A stretch of DNA of 64,000 bases, from NCBI RefSeq assembly GCF_013393345.1, contig NZ_QJRF01000069.1, positions 310,001-374,000 on the forward strand, in the 5' to 3' direction. Each line of letters opens with the position of its first letter. Position 1 is the stretch's first letter. The translations under genes were made by a program, and so were the position numbers. The notes beneath the pieces are model-generated. The model made no database searches. It saw only the letters and a list, made by a program, of their open reading frames with translations, and had not been told where the DNA came from. Below are positions 9,145-16,721 of this stretch, one piece after another. Source of the stretch: Pseudomonas taiwanensis. Lineage in GTDB: Bacteria > Pseudomonadota > Gammaproteobacteria > Pseudomonadales > Pseudomonadaceae.

Positions 9145-9543
9145 ATGCGTCGCATTCAGGTGTCCCTTGAATTGACTGAAGGAGATCAAGGCACGCTGCT
9201 GTTCCTCGGGCTGCAGGCACGTGCCGTGGGCCAACTGTTATATCCCGGTGATGAGCTGAATGCCGTGCGCGCCGCTGAACTCCTGGGGCAACTTACCGCA
9301 CAGCTGATGCGCCCCACGGAGAGTAGGCTCCTGGCCGCACGGGCTCAGGTGACTCGTCGTTTGTACGCGGAGGTTGGGCGTGCCGCCCTGTTTGTGGCGG
9401 ATTCTGCAGAGCGAGAGCGACTGTTTGGTGCCGTGTATCCGATCGTCGCGGGCGACCCGTTTGCGCACAAGCGCCTTACCGAGATCTGCCTAGACCCGGG
9501 ACTTGATGGGCTCAGCAACGCACCCGATAAGAGGGAGTGGTGA
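9145..9543 (+). CDS. Unknown 132-residue operon protein
   Basis: An AAGGAGG Shine-Dalgarno stands 6-7 bases before the ATG. The protein begins with a beta-like MRRIQVSLELTEGDQGTLLF and continues as amphipathic helices (RAAELLGQLTAQL, RLLAARAQVTRRLYAEVGRA). I do not recognise a family. The stop TGA overlaps the ATG of the next gene (TGATG), so it belongs to the same transcript as its neighbours. Confidence 0.7.
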   Translation: MRRIQVSLELTEGDQGTLLFLGLQARAVGQLLYPGDELNAVRAAELLGQLTAQLMRPTESRLLAARAQVTRRLYAEVGRAALFVADSAERERLFGAVYPIVAGDPFAHKRLTEICLDPGLDGLSNAPDKREW

Positions 9544-9953
9544 TGGATATCGCCCAGTTTTTGTCGAGAGTGGCGGAAGTCTTCTATGGCAAGGGTGAAC
9601 CGCTACCGGGCTGTGCCCTGACCGAGGCTGAGGCAATCGCTTGGGTGCAGCAGGTCTTTCCCTATAAGCCTTACTGCCTGGTGCGGGAGTGGCGCTGGCT
9701 TGATCTGCAGCTGGACGGGGCTGCTCTGGAGGAGGTCGAAAGTTCAGGCCGTCGCCCCGCCCTCATGTTTGCTGAAACGGTTATTTTTGACAGTCGTAGG
9801 CGTTTTCAGCCGGGGCACTGGGTTCGCAGCACACTGCTGGTGTCGTACACCGAGGGCGGTCTCTTCGAGACCCGCAATACCATTTATGTATTGCTTGGTG
9901 ACGGCTGTCGGCTGAGTGCCGATGCAACGATCGTGCTCAGCCTCTTCCAATGA
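9543..9953 (+). CDS. Unknown protein, probably DUF6957-like
   Basis: The 136-residue product has the conserved run TEAEAIAWVQQVFP, then KPYCLVREWRWLDLQLDGAA and a later beta-rich part, VIFDSRRRFQPGHWVRST and LFETRNTIYVLLG. I associate this pattern, from memory, with the DUF6957 family of accessory proteins in Pseudomonas; no role is known. The start was placed at the ATG that overlaps the preceding stop; GTG codons 3 and 6 bases upstream are also in frame. Confidence 0.7.
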   Translation: MDIAQFLSRVAEVFYGKGEPLPGCALTEAEAIAWVQQVFPYKPYCLVREWRWLDLQLDGAALEEVESSGRRPALMFAETVIFDSRRRFQPGHWVRSTLLVSYTEGGLFETRNTIYVLLGDGCRLSADATIVLSLFQ

Positions 9954-9973
9954 GGTGGGTTAGGAGGTGGCAG

Positions 9974-10273
9974 ATGACATTAGCCGCTGATGACTCCAGT
10001 CCAGACGTCCATTGCGACGTGTGCGGCTGCGCTACCCGGGTGCCGGGCTATGGACAGCAATTTGGCACGTTGCAGGCGCACTGGGGGTATGGCGCTGCCC
10101 ACGATGGTGGGCGCTACAAAGTGCATCTCTGCGAGCGCTGTTTTTTCCTGGCGTTGGCGACCCTGCGCCAGGAACATCGAATCCAGCACATGTTCGATGA
10201 GGAGGGGCCGGGCTTGGCGGACGACCATGAATTTGGCTTGGTGGCCCGGGATGATTTCTGGGGCGAGCGATGA
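9974..10273 (+). CDS. Zinc-ribbon-like protein (family member 1)
   Basis: An AGGAGG sequence precedes the ATG, which is in frame with and preferred to an ATG at 9950. The 99-residue protein has CDVCGCATRVPGYGQQFGTL near its start, then G-GRYKVHLCERCFFLALATLR and a MFDEEG...EFGLV tail. The CxxC and CxxC pairs make a probable zinc ribbon. The same order (FG-x-L, Y-x-V-x-LCE-x-CFF, LR, MF/ML-x-E, FGL) recurs in the C terminus of the protein at 11818-12327 and in the shortened gene at 23467-23679. It is the last gene of the tns-led series. Function unknown. Confidence 0.75.
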   Translation: MTLAADDSSPDVHCDVCGCATRVPGYGQQFGTLQAHWGYGAAHDGGRYKVHLCERCFFLALATLRQEHRIQHMFDEEGPGLADDHEFGLVARDDFWGER

Positions 10274-10378
10274 CGACACGGGTGGCGGTGATGGGATACG
10301 TGGTGGGTGTTTGTTCCATAGCGCGCTGTGGCTAACTGCCCCGTCCGGGGCTGCAGTCCAAGGAGCCGAAGATGGCGG

Positions 10379-10786
10379 TCATGCGGAAAAACCCTGACCC
10401 AGTTGCTCCAAGCGTTCCTGAACCGCAGTGAACCCGGGGGTCGTCGCAGCGGCTTCCAGCGGCGTCCGGTCGCCGAATGCAGACTGGCATTTGCTCAACC
10501 AGAGGGTCGCTTTGGCCGGGTCAGCGAACACCTCTTCGGCCAGGAGAACGAGCCGACATACTCGATAGAGTCGATCACTTTCGTCGAGCGATAGACGTTG
10601 GCCCATTGCACGACGTTGGCGCAGCGTCCGGGCCGTGATGATGCCCGCGCGGACTGCACTAATGCCATGGTGACCCAGGTTTTCGACGGCCTCAAGCGGG
10701 ATTCCGTTTCGTACGAGCTGATCCAGCCGATCACCTGACGTTCCGCATAGGAGTTTCAGCAGCTCGGACTCTGTCGACTTTGTCAT
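10379..10786 (-). CDS. Xre/MbcA/ParS-type antitoxin, apparently orphan
   Basis: The 135-residue protein matches the DUF2384 (Xre-MbcA-ParS) antitoxin plan: an N-terminal helical DNA-binding part with ISAVRAGIITARTLRQRRA, then LSLDESDRLYRVCRLVLLAEEVF and the toxin-binding C terminus with A-x-x-WLSK, F-GDRTPLEAAATTPGFTAVQERL. In known systems a RES-domain NAD-degrading toxin follows immediately. Here the 105 bases downstream cannot encode one and the next gene faces the other way, so the toxin seems lost or never present. A stand-alone antitoxin may protect against a related toxin elsewhere. Confidence 0.82.
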   Translation of the reverse strand: MTKSTESELLKLLCGTSGDRLDQLVRNGIPLEAVENLGHHGISAVRAGIITARTLRQRRAMGQRLSLDESDRLYRVCRLVLLAEEVFADPAKATLWLSKCQSAFGDRTPLEAAATTPGFTAVQERLEQLGQGFSA

Positions 10787-10977
10787 GCTCCACTCCGTCG
10801 AATGCCGGTGTGCTGGGCAGTATGCGGCGAACTGGCGAAAGCTTCACGGCCAGGATGCTGAACGCTCCACCCCCTCCAATGGCTCGGCTCAAGTCGCAGG
10901 AGATGCCAGATACAGGTGGTCAACTCCAGCCTCCACCCAGCTTGGGGCGATGTCAGCCAAAAACGAGGTGTCTTGAT

Positions 10978-11712
10978 ATGCGCATTCACCTGCTGTCCGA
11001 TCTGCACAACGAGTTTAGGGTTTTCCAACCTGCGGCAATCGAGGCAGATGTGGTCATCTTAGCGGGCGACATCGATACCGGAGTGCGCGGCATCACCTGG
11101 GCCCGGCAAGCTTTCTCCTGTCCAGTGCTGTACGTGCCAGGCAACCACGAGTTCTACGGGGGGCACTTGGGTAGGACTTTGCTCAAGCTGCGTCAGGCCA
11201 GTTGTCAACACGTGCAGATCTTGGATCGCGATGAAATCATCGTGGAGCGGGTGCGCTTTCTCGGTGCGACGATGTGGACGGACTTCGCCGCGACCGGCAA
11301 CGCCCCGGTAGCGTCAGAGCATGCTAGGTCGGTGATGAACGACTTTCGACAGATCCGCACCGACAACTTTCGACGTATCCGTCCCGACGATCTGCGTCGG
11401 CAATCGATGAAAACCCGCGATTGGCTGCGTGCTCGCTTGGCTGCGTCACATGACGGGCCGACCGTAGTAGTGACCCATCACGCACCTACCCTGCGCTCAC
11501 TGCAGGGAAACCCCCACTCTGGGACGCACTTGGACGCCGCCTTTGCGAACCGGTGGGACGACTTGATGGGTGATCCGATCACTCTGTGGGTTCACGGCCA
11601 CGTGCACATGGCAGTTAACTACGACGTTGCCGGGACGCGGGTGGTGTGTAACCCGCGTGGCTATCCGGGAGAGAGCACCGGGTTTGATGCTGGCCTGATC
11701 CTTGAGGTCTAG
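10978..11712 (+). CDS. Metallophosphoesterase
   Basis: Calcineurin-like phosphoesterases use two metal ions to cleave phosphate esters. The metal-ligand motifs are all visible in this 244-residue protein: SDLHNE (residues 6-11), AGDID (about 30), GNHE (about 58), THHAP (about 165) and HGHVH (about 205). The ATG at 10978 is preceded by GAGGTG at good spacing and puts the first motif at residue 6 as usual, so the longer upstream frame was not used. The substrate cannot be told. It stands alone between TA-type genes. Confidence 0.88.
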   Translation: MRIHLLSDLHNEFRVFQPAAIEADVVILAGDIDTGVRGITWARQAFSCPVLYVPGNHEFYGGHLGRTLLKLRQASCQHVQILDRDEIIVERVRFLGATMWTDFAATGNAPVASEHARSVMNDFRQIRTDNFRRIRPDDLRRQSMKTRDWLRARLAASHDGPTVVVTHHAPTLRSLQGNPHSGTHLDAAFANRWDDLMGDPITLWVHGHVHMAVNYDVAGTRVVCNPRGYPGESTGFDAGLILEV

Positions 11713-11817
11713 CCGGCAGCTCAGCTGGTCACGACCCGCGCGTGCACGGGCCAAAGCTTTTTTTTGGGGGGGGACTGGTAGCAATTCTCACGCGGTGAGA
11801 TGGGGATGGAGGTGACG

Positions 11818-12327
11818 ATGCAAACACTCGAATTTGATCAGGTGCGGCAGCAACTGGAGCAGCTCCTCAATCAGGTCGGCAGCGGTACACCGTTGCTGAT
11901 TACTCAGGGTGGCCAGCCGTTGGCCAAAATCATACCGGTCGGTAAATCCGAGGTTGCGTCGGGGACGCGACTGGGTTTCTTGGCCGGGTCGATCAGCGTG
12001 CCGGACGACTTTGACCAGATGGGCGTCGCCGAAATCGAACAGCTCTTCCACGGCAAGGAAGACCGCGCTGCTCTACCCGAGCGAGCGGAGTGTCAAGTCT
12101 GTGGCGGCCGTTTGGGGTCAGCTCCAGGGCGGCAATTCGGAGAACTGTGGGCTGACTGGCGGAGCGGTGAGCACCAAGGCCAGCGCTATTCGGTAATGCT
12201 CTGCGAACCGTGCTTCTTTGGCGTCTTGGCCGATCTTCGCCGCCAGCGCATGGTGAGTTTCATGTTCGAGGAAGACCGTGACGTACCCGATGAGAGTTTC
12301 GGCTTGGTTCAGGTCGCCAAGCCGTAA
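11818..12327 (+). CDS. Phd-like antitoxin fused to a zinc-ribbon domain
   Basis: Residues 1-75 look like a Phd/YefM antitoxin: a beta-alpha start (LEFDQVRQQLEQLLNQVGSG), then TPLLITQGGQPLAKIIPVGK and a GFLAGSISVPDDFD tail as in VapB/Phd antitoxins. Residues 88-169 are the zinc-ribbon domain also present in the 9974-10273 gene: CQVCGGRLG, FGELWADW, YSVMLCEPCFFGVLADLR, MFEEDRD and FGL. The ATG follows GGAGG by five bases. No toxin gene is adjacent on this strand; the convergent PIN gene is 57 bases away and has its own partner. The fusion is unusual; role unknown. Confidence 0.8.
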   Translation: MQTLEFDQVRQQLEQLLNQVGSGTPLLITQGGQPLAKIIPVGKSEVASGTRLGFLAGSISVPDDFDQMGVAEIEQLFHGKEDRAALPERAECQVCGGRLGSAPGRQFGELWADWRSGEHQGQRYSVMLCEPCFFGVLADLRRQRMVSFMFEEDRDVPDESFGLVQVAKP

Positions 12328-12383
12328 TAGATCGACATGAGTCCCCCCGACTGGGCACTACCCGCTAGAGGGGATGCAGCGAC

Positions 12384-12872
12384 CTAAGCATGTGCCATCA
12401 GGTCGAGGCGGCGGAGCGCCTGCTCCCATGGTAGCCGTCGTGCATTGGCGCGCATGCGTTCATAGGCGGCTCGGGCCATGTCGATACTGATGATCTGGTG
12501 ATGGATCAGTTCTTCCACCACCCAGACGGTGCCTCTGACCTCAACTGCCTCGCGCTCTGCCGTTTTCCGTAGCGCTAGGTCACCGGAAAGCAGTGGACAC
12601 TGCTCCTGTCGGGCCAAGGCCAATGCAAAACAGTCGTTGCGGCTTGGGCCGGCCACGCGGGCCGTGAGCTCCAAGGCATAGCGCATCGAGGTCGGATTCA
12701 GTTCGCCTAACCTGAGTCCCCTGTCCAAGAGGTGGCTGTGCTGATCCTCCAGTTCTTCGGCGTACAAGATATCGGGAACACTGAATTGGTAAGGGAGCTG
12801 GAACAGCTGCTCGAGGAGCTGCCCTTCTTCCAGATCGATCAGGATGTTGGCATCACTGATGAGCAACCGCAT
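12384..12872 (-). CDS. PIN-domain protein, probable toxin
   Basis: PIN domains are Mg-dependent RNases and usually act as toxins. The 162-residue protein starts MRLLISDANILIDLEEG, with the first acidic residue, has SRNDCFALALARQ near residue 97 and PLLSGDLALRK near residue 113, the usual spacing of the acidic cluster. The start chosen (residue 17 of the longer frame) lies inside the end of the upstream gene, overlapping it by 20 bases. The upstream partner is an Xre-ImmA protein, a pairing known from COG2856-type toxin-antitoxin-like units. Confidence 0.85.
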   Translation of the reverse strand: MRLLISDANILIDLEEGQLLEQLFQLPYQFSVPDILYAEELEDQHSHLLDRGLRLGELNPTSMRYALELTARVAGPSRNDCFALALARQEQCPLLSGDLALRKTAEREAVEVRGTVWVVEELIHHQIISIDMARAAYERMRANARRLPWEQALRRLDLMAHA

Positions 12873-13920
12873 CCAGCAACTCCAGCTTACGCGCCTGATG
12901 GAACTGGAACACCGGAACACCTAACAGTTCGGCAGCTTTGGACTCGCCAACGATGCCTTCGCCCAGGGCCCGATAAACCAATTGCTGGAACAGCAGGGTG
13001 CTTTCCTGGCGATACGGCTCGCCAGGTTCACGCTTGCGCCACCCTTGTTTGCCAAACACCATGAACAGGCGTTCGCGCGTCGACGGGGGAATGATCCCGA
13101 GATCCGCCGCGCGGTACAGGCAGCTTTGCATGCTGATGCCGTACTCCAGCTTCAGCAGATACAACTCCCGCACTTCCAGCATATGGCGCTTCGGGCCCAG
13201 TTGTTGGCGGATGGCGCTGGCCGGGAGCAGGAGTGCCGAGGCAAAGCGGTGACAGGCTTTCTCTTCATCTAGGGTGTCGGCCAGGCGTCCATGGAGCAGC
13301 AGGTGCCCGAGTTCGTGAGCCAAGGTGAAGCGTTGGCGGTCGCCAGGCCAGTTGGCAGAGATGACGATGACTGGCTTGCCGGCCACGCTGGCCTGCAGGC
13401 CGTCGAACTTCGCCTGCACATCCACCTGGGTAATGATCACCAGGATGCCGTGGGACTCCAGGACATCAATGAGGTCGGGAATGGGGTTGAGGCCCAACTC
13501 CCAGGCGGCCCGTAGTCGATCGGCCTGCTCATCGACTTGCTCCAGGTTGTCGATCCGAGCGGGGAGCCACGCGGGCACCGCGAATTGTTGGACGGGGAAT
13601 GTTGGCCACAGGTTGGCCAGTTCTTGCCAGCGCTCGGCCTGGTCGAGGACATCGGCCTCGATCTGCTTGAGGAGGCTTTGTGGCGTATTGGAGCGCTTGC
13701 GGTATTCCACCCCTTGCAGCTCCACTTTCACCGGCCGGAAGAAGTATTCAACGCGCACGGACAAGGCCTTGCTCAGGCGAATGAGGATGCCCGAGCTGGG
13801 CATGCTTTCATCGTGCTCGTATTTCTTGACCATGTTGGCACTGACGCCAACCTGCTGCCCCAGGGCTTGCATCGACAGGCCAGCGGCGGCACGTGCGCGC
13901 TTGAGGCGTTCGCCAATCAT
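12853..13920 (-). CDS. Xre-family regulator with ImmA/IrrE metallopeptidase domain
   Basis: Residues 1-60 are a classic Xre HTH (MIGERLKRARAAAGLSMQAL, GVSANMVKKYEHDESMP). Residues about 170-270 hold an ImmA/IrrE zinc peptidase with the motif LAHELGHLLLHG (HExxH) followed by EEKACHRFASALLLP. Such proteins bind their own promoter and can be cleaved or cleave a repressor. ATG at 13920 has an AGGAGG eight bases upstream. Its end overlaps the PIN gene, so both are one operon. The AT-rich 50 bases before the start are a likely operator. Confidence 0.9.
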   Translation of the reverse strand: MIGERLKRARAAAGLSMQALGQQVGVSANMVKKYEHDESMPSSGILIRLSKALSVRVEYFFRPVKVELQGVEYRKRSNTPQSLLKQIEADVLDQAERWQELANLWPTFPVQQFAVPAWLPARIDNLEQVDEQADRLRAAWELGLNPIPDLIDVLESHGILVIITQVDVQAKFDGLQASVAGKPVIVISANWPGDRQRFTLAHELGHLLLHGRLADTLDEEKACHRFASALLLPASAIRQQLGPKRHMLEVRELYLLKLEYGISMQSCLYRAADLGIIPPSTRERLFMVFGKQGWRKREPGEPYRQESTLLFQQLVYRALGEGIVGESKAAELLGVPVFQFHQARKLELLDAVAHQ

Positions 13921-14063
13921 GCTGTCCTCCTGTCGGTTTATAAATTTAATAAAGAGTTGAAAATTGTAAACCGAAGGCACCGATCCGTCGAGTTCGCGCC
14001 GGCCGGTTTCCGGCCTCGCGGTAACGCCTCCAAGACCACCGGGAATAGTCGAATCGGCGTTCG

Positions 14064-14615
14064 TTAGCGTGCCCCTTGGCGGCCAAACATCGGTCGCAGC
14101 CGGCGCCAAAGACTGTCCTCGATGGCCTGGATAATGGAGGGCGGTGTATCCGGCGCAAAGCGCCACGCGTGCAGTTCCAGACTGCCCGGCAGTGCCGTCG
14201 GTAACCAATGGCACAGCTGCAGGGCATAGGTTCCTTGAGGGCCATAGCCCAGGTGCTGTTTGACCCGGTCGAGCAACGCCAACGAGCTCCCGACATACAG
14301 CGTGGCCGACGGCGCTTGCTGGCGTGCATAGGCCCGTTGACCGCGTCGACTGGTTTTAGCCTCGGTAAAGGCCGCGTGCAGCACCGGTACTAACGCGTGG
14401 TCGGCAACGGAGAACTGGTACAGGTACGGCGTGGTCGACTTGCCTCGCCCCGCCCACTGCTCAAGGGCCTGCAAGGTCTGCTCAGGATTGCCTTGAGGGA
14501 TAGTGGCCAACGGCACGTTGACCTGGTGACTGGCGGCAATGCGGGCGCCCCGCACGGCAGTGGCTTGGGCCTGCAGGTCGTCGGCGATCAGGTTCAAGAC
14601 GGTGCCATCGAGCAT
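14064..14615 (-). CDS. GIY-YIG-like protein
   Basis: The 183-residue protein contains PYLYQFSV near residue 63 and ATLYVGSSLALLDRVKQHLGYG near residue 103, which resembles the beta-hairpin and helix of a GIY-YIG nuclease (YLY..., YVG-S, R-x-x-H). The normally invariant second-strand and later catalytic residues are not clear, so activity is uncertain. The ATG at 14615 was preferred because GAGGAG precedes it. It is transcribed toward the Xre-ImmA unit with a 143-base gap. Confidence 0.65.
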   Translation of the reverse strand: MLDGTVLNLIADDLQAQATAVRGARIAASHQVNVPLATIPQGNPEQTLQALEQWAGRGKSTTPYLYQFSVADHALVPVLHAAFTEAKTSRRGQRAYARQQAPSATLYVGSSLALLDRVKQHLGYGPQGTYALQLCHWLPTALPGSLELHAWRFAPDTPPSIIQAIEDSLWRRLRPMFGRQGAR

Positions 14616-14687
14616 CGCGAGTCTCCTCAAAGCAGCGTGGTGGAAACGGGTGGGCAAGCGAATGGCGACCGAACAGCCGAGCTGGGG

Positions 14688-15215
14688 TTACTTTTTCGCC
14701 CGCCTCGCCGACGAGTGTTCCTCAAGGAAGGCCTGGGCTTTGACCGGGTCGATCTCCAGCGCCTTGACGCTACGGCTGAACAACCCCGCGTAGAGCTTGC
14801 TGCAGCGGCTGAACACCCCCGTGGCGACCAGGGCGTCGACCACCTCGGTGGTCACTTGCATGGTGTTGCGGTAGCCGTCGGACTGCAGAAACTGCGTGCG
14901 CACCAGCGGATCCAGGGTGCAGCGCTGCTGTTCCGGCGGGAAGCGATCGAGGGTTTGCGCGCGCGAGTTGATGGCCATGTGAGCCTCAAGGGTCTTGGAT
15001 TCAATGCCGGCGAGCCAATGTTCAATCAACTGCACGACGTCCAGCTTGGCGTCGGAGCCACCATGGGGCAGGCTGACATAGCGGCCATCGGCCGAGAGCA
15101 GCGGCGCAGTGACCGGCACCGTGCCTTGCCCGTTGAGCAGTTGCCGGTACTGGTCGATCGGCAGCACGGCGAACAGCGGGGTGCCATCGGCGGCATGGAG
15201 GTATTGGACAGTCAT
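14688..15215 (-). CDS. Unknown protein upstream of the GIY-YIG-like gene
   Basis: The 175-residue protein begins MTVQYLHAADGTPLFAVLPI, DQYRQLLNGQG, a short beta-rich segment like that of some antitoxins, followed by helical regions and a basic tail (EEHSSARRAKK). It probably forms an operon with the GIY-YIG-like gene (72-base gap, same strand). The 150 bases before its start are very AT-rich (runs of T and A at 15228-15277), unlike the gene itself, and probably hold its promoter. No family recognised. Confidence 0.65.
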   Translation of the reverse strand: MTVQYLHAADGTPLFAVLPIDQYRQLLNGQGTVPVTAPLLSADGRYVSLPHGGSDAKLDVVQLIEHWLAGIESKTLEAHMAINSRAQTLDRFPPEQQRCTLDPLVRTQFLQSDGYRNTMQVTTEVVDALVATGVFSRCSKLYAGLFSRSVKALEIDPVKAQAFLEEHSSARRAKK

Positions 15216-15382
15216 GGTTGAGTTCCTTAGTTTTTCTTAATTTAGCATTATTTTCCTTTATTTCAATTTTATTTTTTGGGTGGCACAGAGCCGAACCGCG
15301 CTGCGCTTAACCCGTCTACGGTTCAATCGTGGTTCGCGGGCTAGCCTCAACCTTCGCTCACTGTTTCCCGACGGAGGTCGCG

Positions 15383-16525
15383 ATGTTCATCACCTATGAC
15401 CGTGAAGCGCTGTTCCGCGAGGTTTGGTCAGCGCCCCTCCAGGCCGTCGCGCCGCGCCACGGCTTGTCCGATGTTGGCCTGAAGAAGCTCTGCGCGCGCC
15501 TGCAGATTCCCACCCCAGGGCGTGGTTATTGGGCCAAACAGCGCGCCGGCCACCGTGTCCCCGAGGCCCCTGCGCTCCCGCCCTTTACCGGCTCGCCCCG
15601 GCTGTTGCGGCGGTTCGTGGCGGCGCAGCCCAGTGAACCAGATCTGAGCGGGGAGCCGCGCCTACAAGCGATGCTGAGGTATGAAGAAGATCCGGCGCAT
15701 CAGATCCAGGTCGCGGCCCGGCTCACGCGCCCGCACGTGCTGGTGGCGCAGTTGCGCGCGGCGCTCGAAAAACCCTTTCGCGATCGGCGGGATTTGCCGC
15801 GTCCGAGCGTCAGGGCCCTCGACGTCAAGGTGTCCGAGGCCATGCAGCCGCGTGCCTTGCGGTTGATGGACGTGCTCATTAAGGCGCTGGAACAACGCGG
15901 CTATAGGGTGCGCGTCAGCGATCACCGCACCGAAGTCGAGCTGCTGGGGGTGGCGATGGGGCTGCAGTTGAACGAGAGCACCACGCGCCGCAAGTACGTA
16001 CCCACGGCGAAGGAGCAGGCCAAGCTGGCACGTGGCGAACGGGTCTACCTCCCCGAGTGGCAGTATGTGGCAACGGGCAAGCTAACTCTCCAGGCGGCGT
16101 ATGGGTATGCCGGGCGCATCACGGATAGCACGCGGGCGCCGGTAGAGGCGCAGCTCAATCGGCTGATCGTGGCGATGGGGCGCTGGGCCGTGAAGACCCT
16201 GGTTGAACAGGAAGCGCGCGCGCAGGCTGAAGCGGAGCGGCGGCGCCAGCGCGAGGAAGCCCTGGCCCAGAAGGCACGGCAGGACGCCGAGCATAAGCGT
16301 CTCCGGCAGTTGGAGCGCGATGCCCGGGCCTGGCGGCGCGCCATCGGCATTCGCGCCTATCTGCACGCCATCGAACGCTTCGCCGTGCAAGCGGGCGGCC
16401 TGTCAGGCGAGCAGCAGCACTACCTCGACTGGGCACGGGCGAAGGCCGACTGGCTTGACCCCCTGGTGCGGGCGCCGGATGACGTGCTGGATCAGCAGAT
16501 TGAGCTCCCGCCAGGGTGCGGGTGA
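15383..16525 (+). CDS. Conserved accessory protein with N-terminal HTH-like segment (copy 2)
   Basis: This 380-residue protein is a clear paralogue of the one at 583-1746: EVWSAPLQAVAPRHGLSDVG and KKLCARLQIPTPGRGYWAK at the N terminus, the same coiled coil (RRRQREEALAQKARQDAEHK) and the same C-terminal WARAKADWLDP. The ATG at 15383 follows GGAGG and aligns with the start of copy 1; an earlier in-frame start was rejected. GC content is higher than in copy 1, so the two did not arise by a recent duplication. Function unknown. Confidence 0.82.
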   Translation: MFITYDREALFREVWSAPLQAVAPRHGLSDVGLKKLCARLQIPTPGRGYWAKQRAGHRVPEAPALPPFTGSPRLLRRFVAAQPSEPDLSGEPRLQAMLRYEEDPAHQIQVAARLTRPHVLVAQLRAALEKPFRDRRDLPRPSVRALDVKVSEAMQPRALRLMDVLIKALEQRGYRVRVSDHRTEVELLGVAMGLQLNESTTRRKYVPTAKEQAKLARGERVYLPEWQYVATGKLTLQAAYGYAGRITDSTRAPVEAQLNRLIVAMGRWAVKTLVEQEARAQAEAERRRQREEALAQKARQDAEHKRLRQLERDARAWRRAIGIRAYLHAIERFAVQAGGLSGEQQHYLDWARAKADWLDPLVRAPDDVLDQQIELPPGCG

Positions 16526-16572
16526 CCCCCACCCGGAAACGCCAGCCAGCGTGATCGTCATTTCGCCGCCGG

Positions 16573-16601
16573 TGTTACGGGGCGTTCGCGCTGCCGTAGC
16601 A
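16573..16601 (+). promoter_or_regulatory. Possible CbrB-type upstream site for the first CrcZ-like RNA
   Basis: A TGTTAC half-site at 16573-16578 is followed by GTAGCA at 16596-16601, an imperfect inverted repeat about 150 bases before the predicted RNA start. CbrB sites at crcZ are reported as TGTTAC/GTAACA inverted repeats in a similar place. The spacing here differs and the call is weak. Confidence 0.35.
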
Positions 16602-16696
16602 GGCCGGGTGAGATGGGAACAAAAACCAGCGGGCGTCGTCTGCCGTGTTGGCAGTGCATTTCAGCAAGACATTGAAAAATATGTATTTTTTATTTT

Positions 16697-16712
16697 TGGC
16701 ATGAACTGTGCT
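16697..16712 (+). promoter_or_regulatory. Sigma-54 promoter of the first CrcZ-like RNA
   Basis: TGGCATGAACTGTGCT fits the -24/-12 consensus TGGCACG-N4-TTGCW with GG and GC exactly ten bases apart. The GC is 11 bases from the predicted first base of the RNA, the same as at the second copy. Confidence 0.75.
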
Positions 16713-16721
16713 TTATCGAGC

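Noticed and set aside
10265-10378. A RES-type toxin downstream of the ParS-like antitoxin
   Set aside because: Only about 105 bases are available and no frame resembles a RES domain.
12853-14214. N-terminal extension of the Xre-ImmA gene to 453 residues
   Set aside because: The Xre domain begins at ATG 13920 with an AGGAGG site; the extension is low-complexity and antisense to other sequence.
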